DNA of 64,000 bases, from assembly GCF_019264345.1 (NCBI RefSeq), contig NZ_JAHVAO010000001.1:3038001-3102000 (forward strand), given 5' to 3'. Shown piece by piece: positions 16,130 through 25,834 of the stretch. Position 1 is the stretch's first letter. Each line of letters starts with the position of its first letter. The translations under genes were made by a program, and so were the position numbers. The notes under the pieces are model-generated. The model had not been told where the DNA came from and made no database searches. It was given only the letters and a program-made list of their open reading frames with translations. The stretch is from Marinobacter arenosus (GTDB lineage: Bacteria > Pseudomonadota > Gammaproteobacteria > Pseudomonadales > Oleiphilaceae).

Positions 16130-17191
16130 ATGAAAGCCCCAGGCCCCACTGGCACCCTGCCGGTCATGCGTGCCCATTATGCGGATATCCTCTGCCAGCT
16201 TGCCGAGGACAAAGGAGTGTCGCGACAGTCGTTGCTGGCCGCAGCAGGGATTCGACCGTCAATGCTGGGGCACCCGGAGAACTTCATCACCGTGGATCAG
16301 TTCACTGCCTTGTGCCGTGAAGCGCTCGCCCGATGCGGAGACGACACGCTCGGCCTGGAATTCGGCAATCGCCTGAAATTCACCACCCATGGCTCCCTGG
16401 CCCAGGCCGCGATCAGTTGCGACAACCTTCAGCAGGCGCTGTCTGTGCTGATCAAGTATTTTCGGATCCGTTTCGCGTACATGGATCTGTGCTTTTTCAC
16501 CGAAGCGGACGAGGCGGTATTGCAGCTGGAGCTGGGGCACGAGTTTGAAGATCTGTACCGGTTCAATATTGAAGTGGTGATGGCCTCACTCATGGACGTG
16601 AACCTGCTGCTGTTCGGGCAGCGATTGATCGAGGGAGGTCGCTGCCTGCTGGACTTTGACGAGCCGAAGGACAGCTCGGTGTACCGGGGCCTGTTTGGGC
16701 AACGGGTGGAGTTCGGCCGCGGCGTCAATCAACTGCGCTTCCAGAGGCGATTTCTCGACTTGCCAATGTCCCTCTCCAATCCCGTCACCCGGCGGGTGGC
16801 GGAAGCCCAGTGTGAGCAGGAGATGCGGTCCATCGAAGCGGTCACCTCGGTGGCGGCCCGGGTGGAGCGAGCGCTCGAATCCGCCCGGGGTGGACGGTTG
16901 CCCGGGCTGGAGGAGATTGCGGAGCAGATGCACGTGTCACCCCGGACCCTGAGGCGCCAGTTGGCGGGTGAGGGCGTGCGCTTTCAGCAGCTGCAGGATC
17001 GGTTGCGTCATCAACGGGCGCTGGAGCTACTGGGTCGCAGGGACCTGGCGATCGACATCATCGCCGAAACGCTCGGCTACACCGATCCCTCCAATTTTGG
17101 CCGGGCCTTCCGGAAATGGCAGGGTGTGTCACCCGGCATCTGGCGCCGCAACCGGGAGGGCGGTGGCGGCGACGATCACTCTTCCAGGTAG
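16130..17191 (+). CDS. AraC-family regulator, PF12625-type
   Basis: 353 residues. The N-terminal arabinose-binding-like domain spans about residues 18-215. The C-terminal AraC DNA-binding domain (about 245-345) contains IAEQMHVSPRTLRRQLAGEG and the second helix-turn-helix IIAETLGYTDPSNFGRAFRKW. GGAG lies 13 bases before the ATG. It is divergent from rpoE-chrR, and its 3' end overlaps the convergent speA by 16 bp. The target and effector are unknown; the intergenic region it shares with rpoE makes that operon one candidate. The family assignment is firm. Confidence 0.86.
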   Translation: MKAPGPTGTLPVMRAHYADILCQLAEDKGVSRQSLLAAAGIRPSMLGHPENFITVDQFTALCREALARCGDDTLGLEFGNRLKFTTHGSLAQAAISCDNLQQALSVLIKYFRIRFAYMDLCFFTEADEAVLQLELGHEFEDLYRFNIEVVMASLMDVNLLLFGQRLIEGGRCLLDFDEPKDSSVYRGLFGQRVEFGRGVNQLRFQRRFLDLPMSLSNPVTRRVAEAQCEQEMRSIEAVTSVAARVERALESARGGRLPGLEEIAEQMHVSPRTLRRQLAGEGVRFQQLQDRLRHQRALELLGRRDLAIDIIAETLGYTDPSNFGRAFRKWQGVSPGIWRRNREGGGGDDHSSR

Positions 17192-19086
17192 GTGTACCCC
17201 TCCAGGCCTGAGGCAAGCTCCGCCAGCAACGCCGTCTGGCTCTGTTCCGACAGGTCACTGGCCTGGAGTTTCTGTCGATACGCCTGCAGCAGGGCGTCGG
17301 GCTCAAAGTTCACGTAGCGGAGTACCTTGGTCACGGTATCGCCGGTGATTGGCTTGCCGATCTCGAAGCCACCAGACGCATCCATTCGCACGTCCACGGA
17401 GTGGGTGTCGCCGAACAGATTGTGCATGTCGCCCAGGATTTCCTGGTAGGCACCGGTCATGAAAAAGCCCATCAGCAGTGGCTCCCCGGGGATCTCTTCC
17501 GGGAGTGGCAGCGTGGTCTCGGTGCCCTGGCCATCCACATACTGATCGATGCGGCCGTCCGAGTCGCAGGTGATGTCCTGGATAACCGCGCGCCGATTGA
17601 GCGGCCGGTTCAGCCCGTTTATCGGCATGACCGGGAAGATCTGGTCGATACCCCAGACGTCCGGCAGTGACTGGAACAGGGAGAAATTCACGAACAGTTT
17701 TTCCGCAAGTTTCTCGTTCAGCTCGTCGATGATCTCCCGGTGGGCTCGGTTGGCCGTGTCGAGCTGACTACGCAGCATACGGCAGCACCGTGTGTAGAGG
17801 GTTTCGGCGTCGGCCCGTTCCTGCAGGGACAGCAGGCCGTGGGCGAACTGGGCGTGAACGTCGGCCATGGCGTGCATGACATCGTGGTAGATTTCCGCCA
17901 GCGAACGTGGGGTATCGGCATCCTCCAGGCTTTGCAAGTCACGCCACAGATCGTGCAAGGGGCCCGGCGCCTCTGGGGCGGGGGCCTCGGGATCGCGATT
18001 GTCCGGTACTTCCCGGTCGATGACATTGGTCACCAGCACTGAATGGTGCGCGGTCAGGGCTCGACCAGATTCGCTGATCAGGTCGGGATGAGGCAGGCCG
18101 TGCCGGTCGCACTCGGTCTGCAGCACGTGGATCACGTTGTAGGCGTATTCGTGCACGCTGTAGTTCATGGAGCAACTGCTGCGCGAGCGGGTGCCCTCGT
18201 AATCGACGCCCAGGCCGCCACCAATGTCGACGGTGCCAATGGGCGCTCCCATCTGGCGCAATTCGCTGTAGAACCGGGCGCATTCCCGCAAGCCGGTCTG
18301 GATGTCCCGGATGTTGGCGATCTGGGAGCCGAGGTGGAAGTGCAGGAGTTGCAGGGTATCCAGGGCGTTGGCATCGCGCAGTGTGTTAACGACGTCCAGT
18401 ACCTGGCTCGCGGACAGGCCGAACTTGGACTTCTCACCACCGGTGTTCTGCCAGTTGCCTTTGCCGATGGTGGCAAGGCGGGCGCGCACGCCGATCAGGG
18501 GTGACACGTCGAGGTCTCTGGCTTCCTTGAGGATCAGAGGCAGTTCGGACTGCTTTTCCACCACGATGAACACCCGATGGCCCAGCTTCTGGCCGATCAA
18601 CGCCAGTCGGATGTATTCCCGGTCCTTGTAGCCATTGCAGACGATGACCGAGCCGGGCCGTCGGGACATGGCCAATACCGCCATGAGCTCCGGCTTGCTG
18701 CCCGCCTCCAGACCGATCTGGCCCTTGCTGGCGGCCGGCTCTGCGGACACCAGCTCCTCGACAACCCGGTGCTGCTGGTTGACCTTGATCGGGTACACCG
18801 CCGTGTACTGACCCTGAAAATCCTGGTCTTCGGCAACCCGGTTGAAGGCATCGCACAGCTTGTTGACCCGGTCGTGGAGGATGTCAGTAAACCGGATCAG
18901 CACGGGCAACTGAACGCCCGAGCCCGTCAGCGAGCGTGTCAGCTCGGGCAGGTTGATCCGGGCCGGGCTGTGGCCACGGTCCGGGCGAATCAGGACTTCG
19001 CCGTCCCGGTTCACGCCGATGTAACCGTCGCTCCAATGGGCAATGTTGTAAACCTTGTGAGCAGCAGTGCCGCTGGATTCGCTCAT
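17176..19086 (-). CDS. speA: Biosynthetic arginine decarboxylase
   Basis: 636 residues, the usual length. SpeA is a PLP- and Mg-dependent fold III decarboxylase that converts arginine to agmatine for putrescine synthesis. The PLP lysine lies in YPIKVNQQHRVVEEL near residue 100. The glycine-rich phosphate-binding loop is in VDIGGGLGVDYEGTRS, and conserved SESGRALTAHHSVLVTNV follows. AGGA is 8 bases before the ATG at 19086. It is divergent from speE, separated by about 208 bp, so the two polyamine genes face outward from a shared control region. Its 3' end overlaps the convergent AraC gene by 16 bp. Confidence 0.95.
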   Translation of the reverse strand: MSESSGTAAHKVYNIAHWSDGYIGVNRDGEVLIRPDRGHSPARINLPELTRSLTGSGVQLPVLIRFTDILHDRVNKLCDAFNRVAEDQDFQGQYTAVYPIKVNQQHRVVEELVSAEPAASKGQIGLEAGSKPELMAVLAMSRRPGSVIVCNGYKDREYIRLALIGQKLGHRVFIVVEKQSELPLILKEARDLDVSPLIGVRARLATIGKGNWQNTGGEKSKFGLSASQVLDVVNTLRDANALDTLQLLHFHLGSQIANIRDIQTGLRECARFYSELRQMGAPIGTVDIGGGLGVDYEGTRSRSSCSMNYSVHEYAYNVIHVLQTECDRHGLPHPDLISESGRALTAHHSVLVTNVIDREVPDNRDPEAPAPEAPGPLHDLWRDLQSLEDADTPRSLAEIYHDVMHAMADVHAQFAHGLLSLQERADAETLYTRCCRMLRSQLDTANRAHREIIDELNEKLAEKLFVNFSLFQSLPDVWGIDQIFPVMPINGLNRPLNRRAVIQDITCDSDGRIDQYVDGQGTETTLPLPEEIPGEPLLMGFFMTGAYQEILGDMHNLFGDTHSVDVRMDASGGFEIGKPITGDTVTKVLRYVNFEPDALLQAYRQKLQASDLSEQSQTALLAELASGLEGYTYLEE

Positions 19087-19294
19087 GCTTGCTATCCTGT
19101 CAGAAAACCGGGGCCGGCGGGGTACCGGTAACCGAGGCCGTTGTTAGGTCGCATTGTATGGATTCCGCCCGCCCGCTAAAAGAACCGGGTGTGGAAAATA
19201 CGTGGCCCATCCCGGTGATTAAAGCTTTAGCTGCCCGGAAGGCATCCCTACAATACGCGGTTTGACCCCGCTTACGGACCACAGCAGGAGAAAC

Positions 19295-20179
19295 ATGATG
19301 ACGGCATTGAACGAAGGCTGGTTTACCGAGGTGTTTCAGGACCAGGGAACGGCGTTTTCCCTGCAGGTGAAAAAGAAACTGCACGAAGAGCAGACACCGT
19401 TCCAGAAACTGGAAATCTACGAAACCGAGACCTTCGGCAATCTGATGGTGCTGGACGGCTGCGTGATGCTGACCACCCGGGACAACTTCCTGTATCACGA
19501 GATGATGACTCATCCGGCACTCTTTACCCACAAAGACCCGAAAAAAGTGGTCATCGTCGGTGGAGGCGACTGCGGCACCCTCAAGGAGGTGTTGAAGCAC
19601 CCTGGAGTGGAAGAGGCCTGGCAAGTGGAGATTGATGAGCGGGTGACGCGCATGTCCGAGAAGTACTTCCCGGAGCTGTGCGAATCCAATGGTGACCCCC
19701 GCGCCAATTTCTTCTTTGGCGACGGCATTCAGTGGATCCGTGACATCGAGCCGAACAGCCTGGACCTGATCATCATCGACAGCACTGACCCGGTGGGGCC
19801 GGCCGAAGGCCTGTTCGCGCTTGATTTCTATCGCGATGCGATGCTGGCCCTGCGTGACGGCGGTCTGATCGTGCAGCAGAGCGAATCGCCGTTGTTGCAC
19901 ACCAACACCATCATCAAGTCGATCCACGAGGATATGCGCAAGGCGGGCTTTGACCATGTCCAGACGCTGCCGTTTCCGCAGCCGGTCTACCCGACGGGCT
20001 GGTGGAGCTGCACCATGGCCGGAAAAGACAAGCCGGTCCGCTATTTCCGCGAGGAAGACGCCGATAACCGGCCATTCGTGACGCGTTACTACAATGCCGG
20101 TGTTCATCACGGCGCACTGGCCATGCCCCAGTTCATGCTGGATGCCCTGGAGGATCCGGTCCTGCCCGGCGAAGCCTGA
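19295..20179 (+). CDS. speE: Spermidine synthase
   Basis: 294 residues from the ATG at 19295, which follows AGGAGAAAC; the open extension to 19262 lacks an RBS. It transfers an aminopropyl group from decarboxylated S-adenosylmethionine to putrescine. Visible motifs are the gatekeeper strand VLDGCVMLTTRDNFLYHEMM, the nucleotide loop VIVGGGDCGTLKEVLKH, and the catalytic IIIDSTDPVGPAEGLF. Length matches the family at 285-295. A TACAAT -10-like element lies about 40 bp upstream. It is divergent from speA. Confidence 0.95.
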   Translation: MMTALNEGWFTEVFQDQGTAFSLQVKKKLHEEQTPFQKLEIYETETFGNLMVLDGCVMLTTRDNFLYHEMMTHPALFTHKDPKKVVIVGGGDCGTLKEVLKHPGVEEAWQVEIDERVTRMSEKYFPELCESNGDPRANFFFGDGIQWIRDIEPNSLDLIIIDSTDPVGPAEGLFALDFYRDAMLALRDGGLIVQQSESPLLHTNTIIKSIHEDMRKAGFDHVQTLPFPQPVYPTGWWSCTMAGKDKPVRYFREEDADNRPFVTRYYNAGVHHGALAMPQFMLDALEDPVLPGEA

Positions 20180-20278
20180 GGCGCACATCGACTCGACAGC
20201 CTGACCATATTGGCTACACTCATGGTTGTGCTCAGAAAGTGAGCGATGCCGTGGTTCGCTGTGCAGGAGATGTGGAAT

Positions 20279-20473
20279 ATGGATGTACGCAAGGGTGAGG
20301 CAGAACGTCACTGGTTTCGCAGTGATCGGTTCGAATTGGTGAATGGACAATGGTATTTCCAGACCCGCGAGGGGGCAGTCGAGGGTCCATTCGACAATAT
20401 CAAGGAGGCTCAGATGGAATTGTTGCTGTATCTGCGCCACTCCGACGATGTGCTCTACAGTGGCACAGGCTGA
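20279..20473 (+). CDS. Small protein of about 64 residues, possibly DUF6316-like
   Basis: 64 residues from the ATG at 20279, with GGAG 10 bases upstream. The frame stays open to an ATG at 20246, but the conserved-looking part starts with MDVRKGE. The sequence is rich in aromatic residues: HWFRSDRFELVNGQWYFQTRE, then a GPF turn and a C-terminal helix (AQMELLLYLR). This resembles the small pseudomonad family I recall as DUF6316; function unknown. It has no signal peptide or membrane helix. It lies 99 bp after speE and just before a strong bidirectional terminator. Confidence 0.7.
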   Translation: MDVRKGEAERHWFRSDRFELVNGQWYFQTREGAVEGPFDNIKEAQMELLLYLRHSDDVLYSGTG

Positions 20474-20492
20474 AAACGCGAAAGCAAGAAAC

Positions 20493-20523
20493 AAAAAAGG
20501 GCGCCCCGAGGGGCGCCCTTTTT
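20493..20523. terminator. Bidirectional intrinsic terminator (small protein / amtB)
   Basis: A 9-bp GC-only stem (20499-20507 with 20510-20518), with A6 to the left and T5 to the right. It ends the plus-strand speE-side transcript and the minus-strand glnK-amtB transcript. Confidence 0.92.
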
Positions 20524-20541
20524 GATCCTGTCAGCTGCCGA

Positions 20542-21825
20542 TTACGGCTTGCTGCTGACAAACTCCGGATAGGCTTCCATACCACACTCGGACAGATCCA
20601 CACCTTCGTACTCGTCTTCTTCGGAAACCCTGATGCCCATGATGGCCTTCAGGATGCCCCAGACGATGAGACTGGTGCCGAATACCCAGACGAAGATGGT
20701 AAGCATGCCCACGAGCTGACCCATGAAGGTCGCGTCTGCGTCGGACAGCAGGACAGCGAAGATGCCCCAGATACCGACCACACCGTGGACAGAGATGGCG
20801 CCGACCGGATCGTCGATACGCAGCTTGTCGAGGGTGACGATGGAGAAGACCACGATCACACCACCAATGGCACCGATGATGGTCGCCAGCAGCGGAGACG
20901 GATCAGCCGGCTCAGCAGTGATGGCAACCAGGCCAGCCAGAGCGCCGTTCAGGGCCATGGTCAGGTCGGCCTTGCCGAACATGATGCGGGCCACGATCAG
21001 CGCGCCGATCAGACCGCCGGCGGCGGCAGCGTTGGTGTTCAGGAACACGTTCGCAACTTCGTTGGCGACGCCGATACCACCCAGCTTCAGGGTAGAACCA
21101 CCGTTAAAGCCGAACCAGCCCATCCACAGGATGAAGGTACCGAGGGTGGCCAGGGGCAGGTTTGCACCCGGGAAGGCCTTGATCTGGCCGTTCGCGCCGT
21201 ACTTGCCCTTACGCGCACCCAGCAGGAGAACACCAGCCAGGGCGGCGGCCGCACCGGCCATGTGAACGATACCGGAACCGGCATAGTCGCTGTAGCTCAG
21301 CTCGTAGATGCCGAATACAGCGTCACCGTTCCAGGTCCAGGAGCCCTGCATCGGGTAGATCACGCCACACATAACAACGGCAAACGCCAGGAAGGCCCAC
21401 AGCTTCATGCGCTCGGCAACCGCACCGGAAACGATGGACATGGCCGTGGCCACGAAGACCACCTGGAAGAAGAAGTCGGAAGCACCGCTGTACTCACCCA
21501 TGTCGCCGAAACCGGCTTCGGTCGAAGCAGCCAGCACGCCGGCAACTGCCGCGTCGTCCATTTCAGCGACGGTTGTGATGCCGCTCAGGAAGATGCCGCC
21601 GTCGTACATGATGTCGTAGCCGACAACCAGGTACATGGTACAGGCAACGGCGAACAGAGCGACGTTTTTGGTCAGGATTTCAGTGGTGTTTTTGGCACGC
21701 ACCAGGCCGGCTTCCAGCATGGCGAAACCCGCGGCCATCCACATGACCAGGGCACCGCACACCAGGAAGTAGAAGGTGTCCATTGCGTACTGAAGTTCGA
21801 AAATATGATTAAGATTGCTTTCCAT
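20542..21825 (-). CDS. amtB: Ammonium transporter
   Basis: 427 residues with a cleavable or unusual N-terminal helix and eleven further membrane segments. Family motifs are AMDTFYFLVCGALVMWMAAG near the start, the pore histidine regions (FILWMGWFGFNGGS; VHGVVGIWGIF), and GALAGLVAITAEPA. AGGG lies 6 bases before the ATG. It conducts NH3/NH4+ across the inner membrane and is blocked by de-uridylylated GlnK. It follows glnK by 71 bp in the same operon and ends at the terminator at 20493-20523. Confidence 0.95.
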   Translation of the reverse strand: MESNLNHIFELQYAMDTFYFLVCGALVMWMAAGFAMLEAGLVRAKNTTEILTKNVALFAVACTMYLVVGYDIMYDGGIFLSGITTVAEMDDAAVAGVLAASTEAGFGDMGEYSGASDFFFQVVFVATAMSIVSGAVAERMKLWAFLAFAVVMCGVIYPMQGSWTWNGDAVFGIYELSYSDYAGSGIVHMAGAAAALAGVLLLGARKGKYGANGQIKAFPGANLPLATLGTFILWMGWFGFNGGSTLKLGGIGVANEVANVFLNTNAAAAGGLIGALIVARIMFGKADLTMALNGALAGLVAITAEPADPSPLLATIIGAIGGVIVVFSIVTLDKLRIDDPVGAISVHGVVGIWGIFAVLLSDADATFMGQLVGMLTIFVWVFGTSLIVWGILKAIMGIRVSEEDEYEGVDLSECGMEAYPEFVSSKP

Positions 21826-21896
21826 GTGAAGCCCTCCGCACGAGGCTTTTCAGGTTATAAATTTTTTGCGTTGGCTGTTCGTTTATTCGAGCTGGA

Positions 21897-22259
<363 letters not shown>

Positions 22260-22346
22260 TCAACAGAGCGGGCCCGTCGGCCATTTGTTGAGTTCGGGAT
22301 GCTGCCACCTCGCACACCAATTGTGCGGATTGCGTGCGAGACCTGT

Positions 22347-22362
22347 AGCATCGTATGTGCCA
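22347..22362 (-). promoter_or_regulatory. Sigma-54 (RpoN) promoter of glnK-amtB
   Basis: On the minus strand TGGCAC-N5-ATGCT, with the invariant GG and GC separated by the canonical 10 bases. It lies 112 bp before glnK. An NtrC-like half-palindrome (TGCACC facing TGGGCGC) lies about 65 bp further upstream near 22427-22444, with spacing one base longer than the textbook site. The rest of the 380-bp glnK-ubiK interval holds the promoter of ubiK and nothing else I can identify. Confidence 0.75.
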
Positions 22363-22615
22363 ACGCAAAAAAAACATTTGATAACAGTGTGTTACCTAAT
22401 GACTGTCCCAGATTGGAGCAAAAGCATGCACCAAAAATGGGCGCCTTGCTCCGGAATGAGCCAAATTAGAGCGGGCCCGATCCGGGGGTCGTCGAGCATT
22501 ATACCGTCGACCGGATACAGTATGGCAGGGGCTGCGGTGTGATACACTCCCGCGAAGCGGTTGGGGCCCTGTCTTTGGTCTGAATCGTCCATTATTTGAA
22601 TCAGCGAGGTGATGT

Positions 22616-22870
22616 GTGAAAGGTCCGCAGGATTTTTTCTCCCAGTTGCAGGGCCAGTTTGGCCAGTTTGTTCCCGATATGGCCCGCGCTGCCCGGGAAG
22701 ACTTTGAGGCCCAGGCTCGGGCCACCGTCATGGCGGTGCTGTCCCGCCTGGAGCTGGTCACCCGGGAAGAGTTCGATGCCCAGCAGGCCGTGCTGATGAA
22801 GACCCGCGAGAAGGTGGACGCCCTCGAACGCCGGGTTAATGATCTCGAACAGAAACTGCAGGACCAATAA
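22616..22870 (+). CDS. ubiK: Ubiquinone biosynthesis accessory factor UbiK (BMFP family)
   Basis: 84 residues with a GTG start at 22616 preceded by GAGGTG. The N-terminal amphipathic segment (DFFSQLQGQFGQFVPDMARA) and the C-terminal coiled coil (about 50-83, DALERRVNDLEQKLQ) match the YqiC/UbiK family. These proteins trimerise, bind lipid membranes, and assist the cytosolic Ubi complex with UbiJ. It precedes comM by 70 bp, an arrangement common in pseudomonads. Confidence 0.88.
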   Translation: MKGPQDFFSQLQGQFGQFVPDMARAAREDFEAQARATVMAVLSRLELVTREEFDAQQAVLMKTREKVDALERRVNDLEQKLQDQ

Positions 22871-22940
22871 CCTGCCGCGGGCCGGCAGGACGCCGCGCCC
22901 GATTCTCTGATCCGCTGCCCACAGACCATGGAAGGTTGTC

Positions 22941-24473
22941 ATGCTTGCTATTGTTCATTCCCGCGCCAGCATCGGCGTCTCTGCTCCCGCGGTGACGGTC
23001 GAAGTTCACCTCTCAGGCGGCTTACCCGCACTGTCCATCGTCGGTCTGCCGGAAACCGGTGTCAGGGAGAGCAAGGATCGGGTGCGCAGTGCGCTGCTCA
23101 ATGCGGGCTTTGAGTTCCCCGCCCGTCGAATCACCATCAATCTCGCGCCCGCGGACCTGCCCAAGGAAGGTGGTCGTTTCGATTTGCCCATAGCGTTGGG
23201 CATTCTGGCCGCCTCCGGCCAGATTCCCCCTGAAAGCCTCGAGCGGCTGGAATTCGTTGGGGAATTGTCCCTTGATGGTGCACTTCGTCCGCTGAAAGGG
23301 GTGTTGCCTTCGGTGCTGGCCGCTCGTAAGGACGGCCGGTCCCTGCTGGTGCCACACGCCAACGCCGAGGAAGCGGCATTGGCCAGCAACGACGATGTTC
23401 TGGCAGCCGGACATCTGCTCACGGTGTGTGAGCATCTGTCTGCACGGGCAAAGTTGGTGCCGTTGGCACGAGCCACCGCGCGCCTGCGGCCGGAACGTGC
23501 CCGGGATTTGCCGGATCTGTCCGATGTCCGCGGCCAGGGCGTGCCCCGGCGCGCCCTGGAGGTGGCTGCGGCCGGTAATCACAACCTGCTGTTTTTTGGG
23601 CCGCCGGGCACCGGCAAGAGCATGCTGGCCAGCCGTTTGCCCGGCATACTGCCACCGCTCAGCGATGAGGCTGCCATGGAGGTGGCCAGCGTGCATTCGG
23701 TGGCTGGTCTGGTGTCGGGTGCAGAAGGCTGGTGCAAGCCACCGTTTCGCGCGCCCCATCACACGGCGTCTGCTGTGGCGATGGTCGGCGGGGGCAGCAG
23801 TCCCCGGCCGGGGGAGATCTCCCTGGCCCATCGGGGCGTACTGTTCCTTGACGAATTACCGGAGTTCGAGCGCCGGGTGCTTGAGGTGCTGCGAGAACCT
23901 ATGGAGACCGGGGAGATCGCCATCAGCCGGGCGGCACGGCAGGTGCGCTTCCCCGCCTGTTTTCAGGTGGTGGGCGCCATGAATCCCTGCCCGTGCGGGT
24001 TTAGCGGACACCCCACGGTGGAGTGCCAGTGTACGCCCCAGCAGGTGGTGCGTTACCGGTCCAAGATTTCCGGGCCGCTGCTGGACCGGTTCGATTTGCA
24101 TGTCGAAGTGCCGGTTCAGAACGGCGACCTGCTGATGCGCTCGGATGGGGCAGGCGAGTCCAGCGCCGACGTTGCCGTCCGGGTCGCCTCGGCGCGTGCT
24201 CGTCAGGAGGCGCGTGGCCAGTTGAATTCGGCGCTGGCGGGCCGGGACCTGCACCGGGCCTGCAGGCTGGACGTGCAGGGCGAGCGCCTGCTGTCGGGCG
24301 CCATGGAAAAGCTGGGGCTCTCGGCGCGCGCCCTGCACCGGATTCTCAGGGTGGCCCGGACCCTCGCTGATCTCGAAGGCTGTGAAGCCTTGGCTCAGAC
24401 GCATCTGGTCGAGGCGCTCGGGTATCGCCAGCTTGATCGCCAGCAGGGGAGAAGTTCGCTGGTATCCTCCTGA
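22941..24473 (+). CDS. comM: ComM/YifB family Mg-chelatase-like AAA+ ATPase
   Basis: 510 residues. The N-terminal Lon-like fold includes LSIVGLPETGVRESKDRVRS. The AAA+ core has Walker A GPPGTGKS near residue 219, Walker B LFLDELPEF, and the zinc-finger-like insert MNPCPCGF...CQC. ComM is a hexameric branch-migration helicase that extends heteroduplex during natural transformation, so recombination of incoming DNA is the likely role. GGAAGG lies 5 bases before the ATG. It is usual in length. Confidence 0.93.
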   Translation: MLAIVHSRASIGVSAPAVTVEVHLSGGLPALSIVGLPETGVRESKDRVRSALLNAGFEFPARRITINLAPADLPKEGGRFDLPIALGILAASGQIPPESLERLEFVGELSLDGALRPLKGVLPSVLAARKDGRSLLVPHANAEEAALASNDDVLAAGHLLTVCEHLSARAKLVPLARATARLRPERARDLPDLSDVRGQGVPRRALEVAAAGNHNLLFFGPPGTGKSMLASRLPGILPPLSDEAAMEVASVHSVAGLVSGAEGWCKPPFRAPHHTASAVAMVGGGSSPRPGEISLAHRGVLFLDELPEFERRVLEVLREPMETGEIAISRAARQVRFPACFQVVGAMNPCPCGFSGHPTVECQCTPQQVVRYRSKISGPLLDRFDLHVEVPVQNGDLLMRSDGAGESSADVAVRVASARARQEARGQLNSALAGRDLHRACRLDVQGERLLSGAMEKLGLSARALHRILRVARTLADLEGCEALAQTHLVEALGYRQLDRQQGRSSLVSS

Positions 24474-24546
24474 GACCGGCGTCTCTGGTAAACTGTCGCC
24501 AACAATCCGTTTAACCAGACCCGCAAGCTGCGGTTGAGGATTTCAG

Positions 24547-25281
24547 ATGACCGATCAGAAAGACCCCAAAGAGCCAAAAGACGCGGTCGCGGATTCGCCG
24601 ATAACCATGCGTCGAGGGGTGCGCAGTTTTGTGCTGCGCCAGGGCCGGATGACTGAAGGCCAGAAGAAAGCGTACGAACGCAGTTGGCCGAAATACGGCC
24701 TGACCCGCGACAATGGCATGATCGATCCACGGCAAGTGTTTGGTCGGGACGCCATGCTCAATCTCGAGATCGGATTTGGCATGGGCAAGTCCCTGGCCGA
24801 TATGGCCGAGGCAGCGCCGGAGCAGGATTTCATCGGTGTTGAGGTTCACTTGCCCGGCGTGGGGGCGCTGCTGAAGGAACTGGAAGACCGGGGCCTGGAA
24901 AATGTCCGGATCTACAACATCGACGCCAACGATGTGATCGATCTGTGTTTGCCGGATGCCTGCCTTGACCGGGTGATGGTGTTTTTCCCGGATCCCTGGC
25001 ACAAGAAGAAACACCACAAGCGTCGGCTGATTCAGCCGGAGTTTGTACAGCGGCTTCGCCACAAGCTACGGGTGGGCGGTATTCTCCACCTGGCGACGGA
25101 TTGGGAAAACTACTCCGAGCACATGATGGACGTAATGAGCGAATCCGAAGGGTTCGCCAATACCCAGGCGGTGGGCGAATTTTCGCCGCGGCCGGACGAT
25201 CGCCCGATCACCAAATTCGAGAAGCGCGGGGAAGGCCTGGGGCACGGAGTCTGGGACCTGCTGTTCTACCGCACCAACTGA
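24547..25281 (+). CDS. trmB: tRNA (guanine-N7-)-methyltransferase
   Basis: 244 residues. It methylates G46 of tRNA from S-adenosylmethionine. A charged N-terminal extension (about 1-45) precedes the Rossmann motif [15 protein letters not shown] near residue 76. The TrmB signature [16 protein letters not shown] and the C-terminal [17 protein letters not shown] are present. It lies 73 bp after comM with GAGGA 8 bases before the ATG, and converges on the membrane-protein gene 19 bp away. Confidence 0.95.
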   Translation: MTDQKDPKEPKDAVADSPITMRRGVRSFVLRQGRMTEGQKKAYERSWPKYGLTRDNGMIDPRQVFGRDAMLNLEIGFGMGKSLADMAEAAPEQDFIGVEVHLPGVGALLKELEDRGLENVRIYNIDANDVIDLCLPDACLDRVMVFFPDPWHKKKHHKRRLIQPEFVQRLRHKLRVGGILHLATDWENYSEHMMDVMSESEGFANTQAVGEFSPRPDDRPITKFEKRGEGLGHGVWDLLFYRTN

Positions 25282-25300
25282 CCCGAGAGGGCGTGAGCCG

Positions 25301-25834
25301 TCATCCGTGCGCCAGCGGGTGGCGGCGGGCGGCCCGGATGATCACCAGTCCGGCGATTCCGAGGGTAAGGCCGGTGAATTTGATCAGCGCGCAGATCGTG
25401 GCAGAGACACTGACCAGGTCGGTAGGCGGGTTGAAGTTGTTGAGCATCAGGATGTTCTCGGTGGCATCGCTGAACCCCGCCGCCAGAAACAGGGCGCGGA
25501 TCCAGCGGGCGACCATGCGTTCCCGGACTCCGGGGCGATCACGCATCAAGTGCCGGGTTAGCTGAATGAGGGCGAACACGTAAGCGGGAATGAACAGGAA
25601 GTCCAGCCACAGCGAAACCTGGGCCCAGGCCACGCCTTCTGCCCCCCAGCTGCGAACGATTGCGTGCGCCTGCTCGGCCGTGCCAGCCATCTGGAAGCTG
25701 ACAATGCCCTGGGGCGCCGAGCCGGTTTGAAGCGGCTGATTGATCAATAGCAGGGCGCCCAGCAGCACCAGCACCGCAACCAGGGAAGCCTTCAGTGTTC
25801 GTGGCAGTGCTGCAAGATCTTTTGCCCAGTCCAT
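25301..25834 (-). CDS. Unrecognised inner-membrane protein
   Basis: 177 residues with the start at 25834, where ATG overlaps the hemW stop (TAATG), so it is translationally coupled; an open extension to 25903 lies inside hemW. Four hydrophobic segments are visible, near residues 15-33, 70-90, 112-130 and 148-165, with polar loops. I do not recognise a family. It is the last gene of the metX-metW-DUF4426-rdgB-hemW run. Confidence 0.75.
   Translation of the reverse strand: MDWAKDLAALPRTLKASLVAVLVLLGALLLINQPLQTGSAPQGIVSFQMAGTAEQAHAIVRSWGAEGVAWAQVSLWLDFLFIPAYVFALIQLTRHLMRDRPGVRERMVARWIRALFLAAGFSDATENILMLNNFNPPTDLVSVSATICALIKFTGLTLGIAGLVIIRAARRHPLAHG

Noticed and set aside
15872..16177. N-terminal extension of the ECF sigma gene
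   Set aside because: The open frame runs through the sigma promoter at 15952-15981 and the leader; RBS supports 15871.
24486..24546. Large open frames antisense to comM, polA and other genes
   Set aside because: High-GC shadows lacking RBS, known domains or codon bias; the sense genes account for the region.
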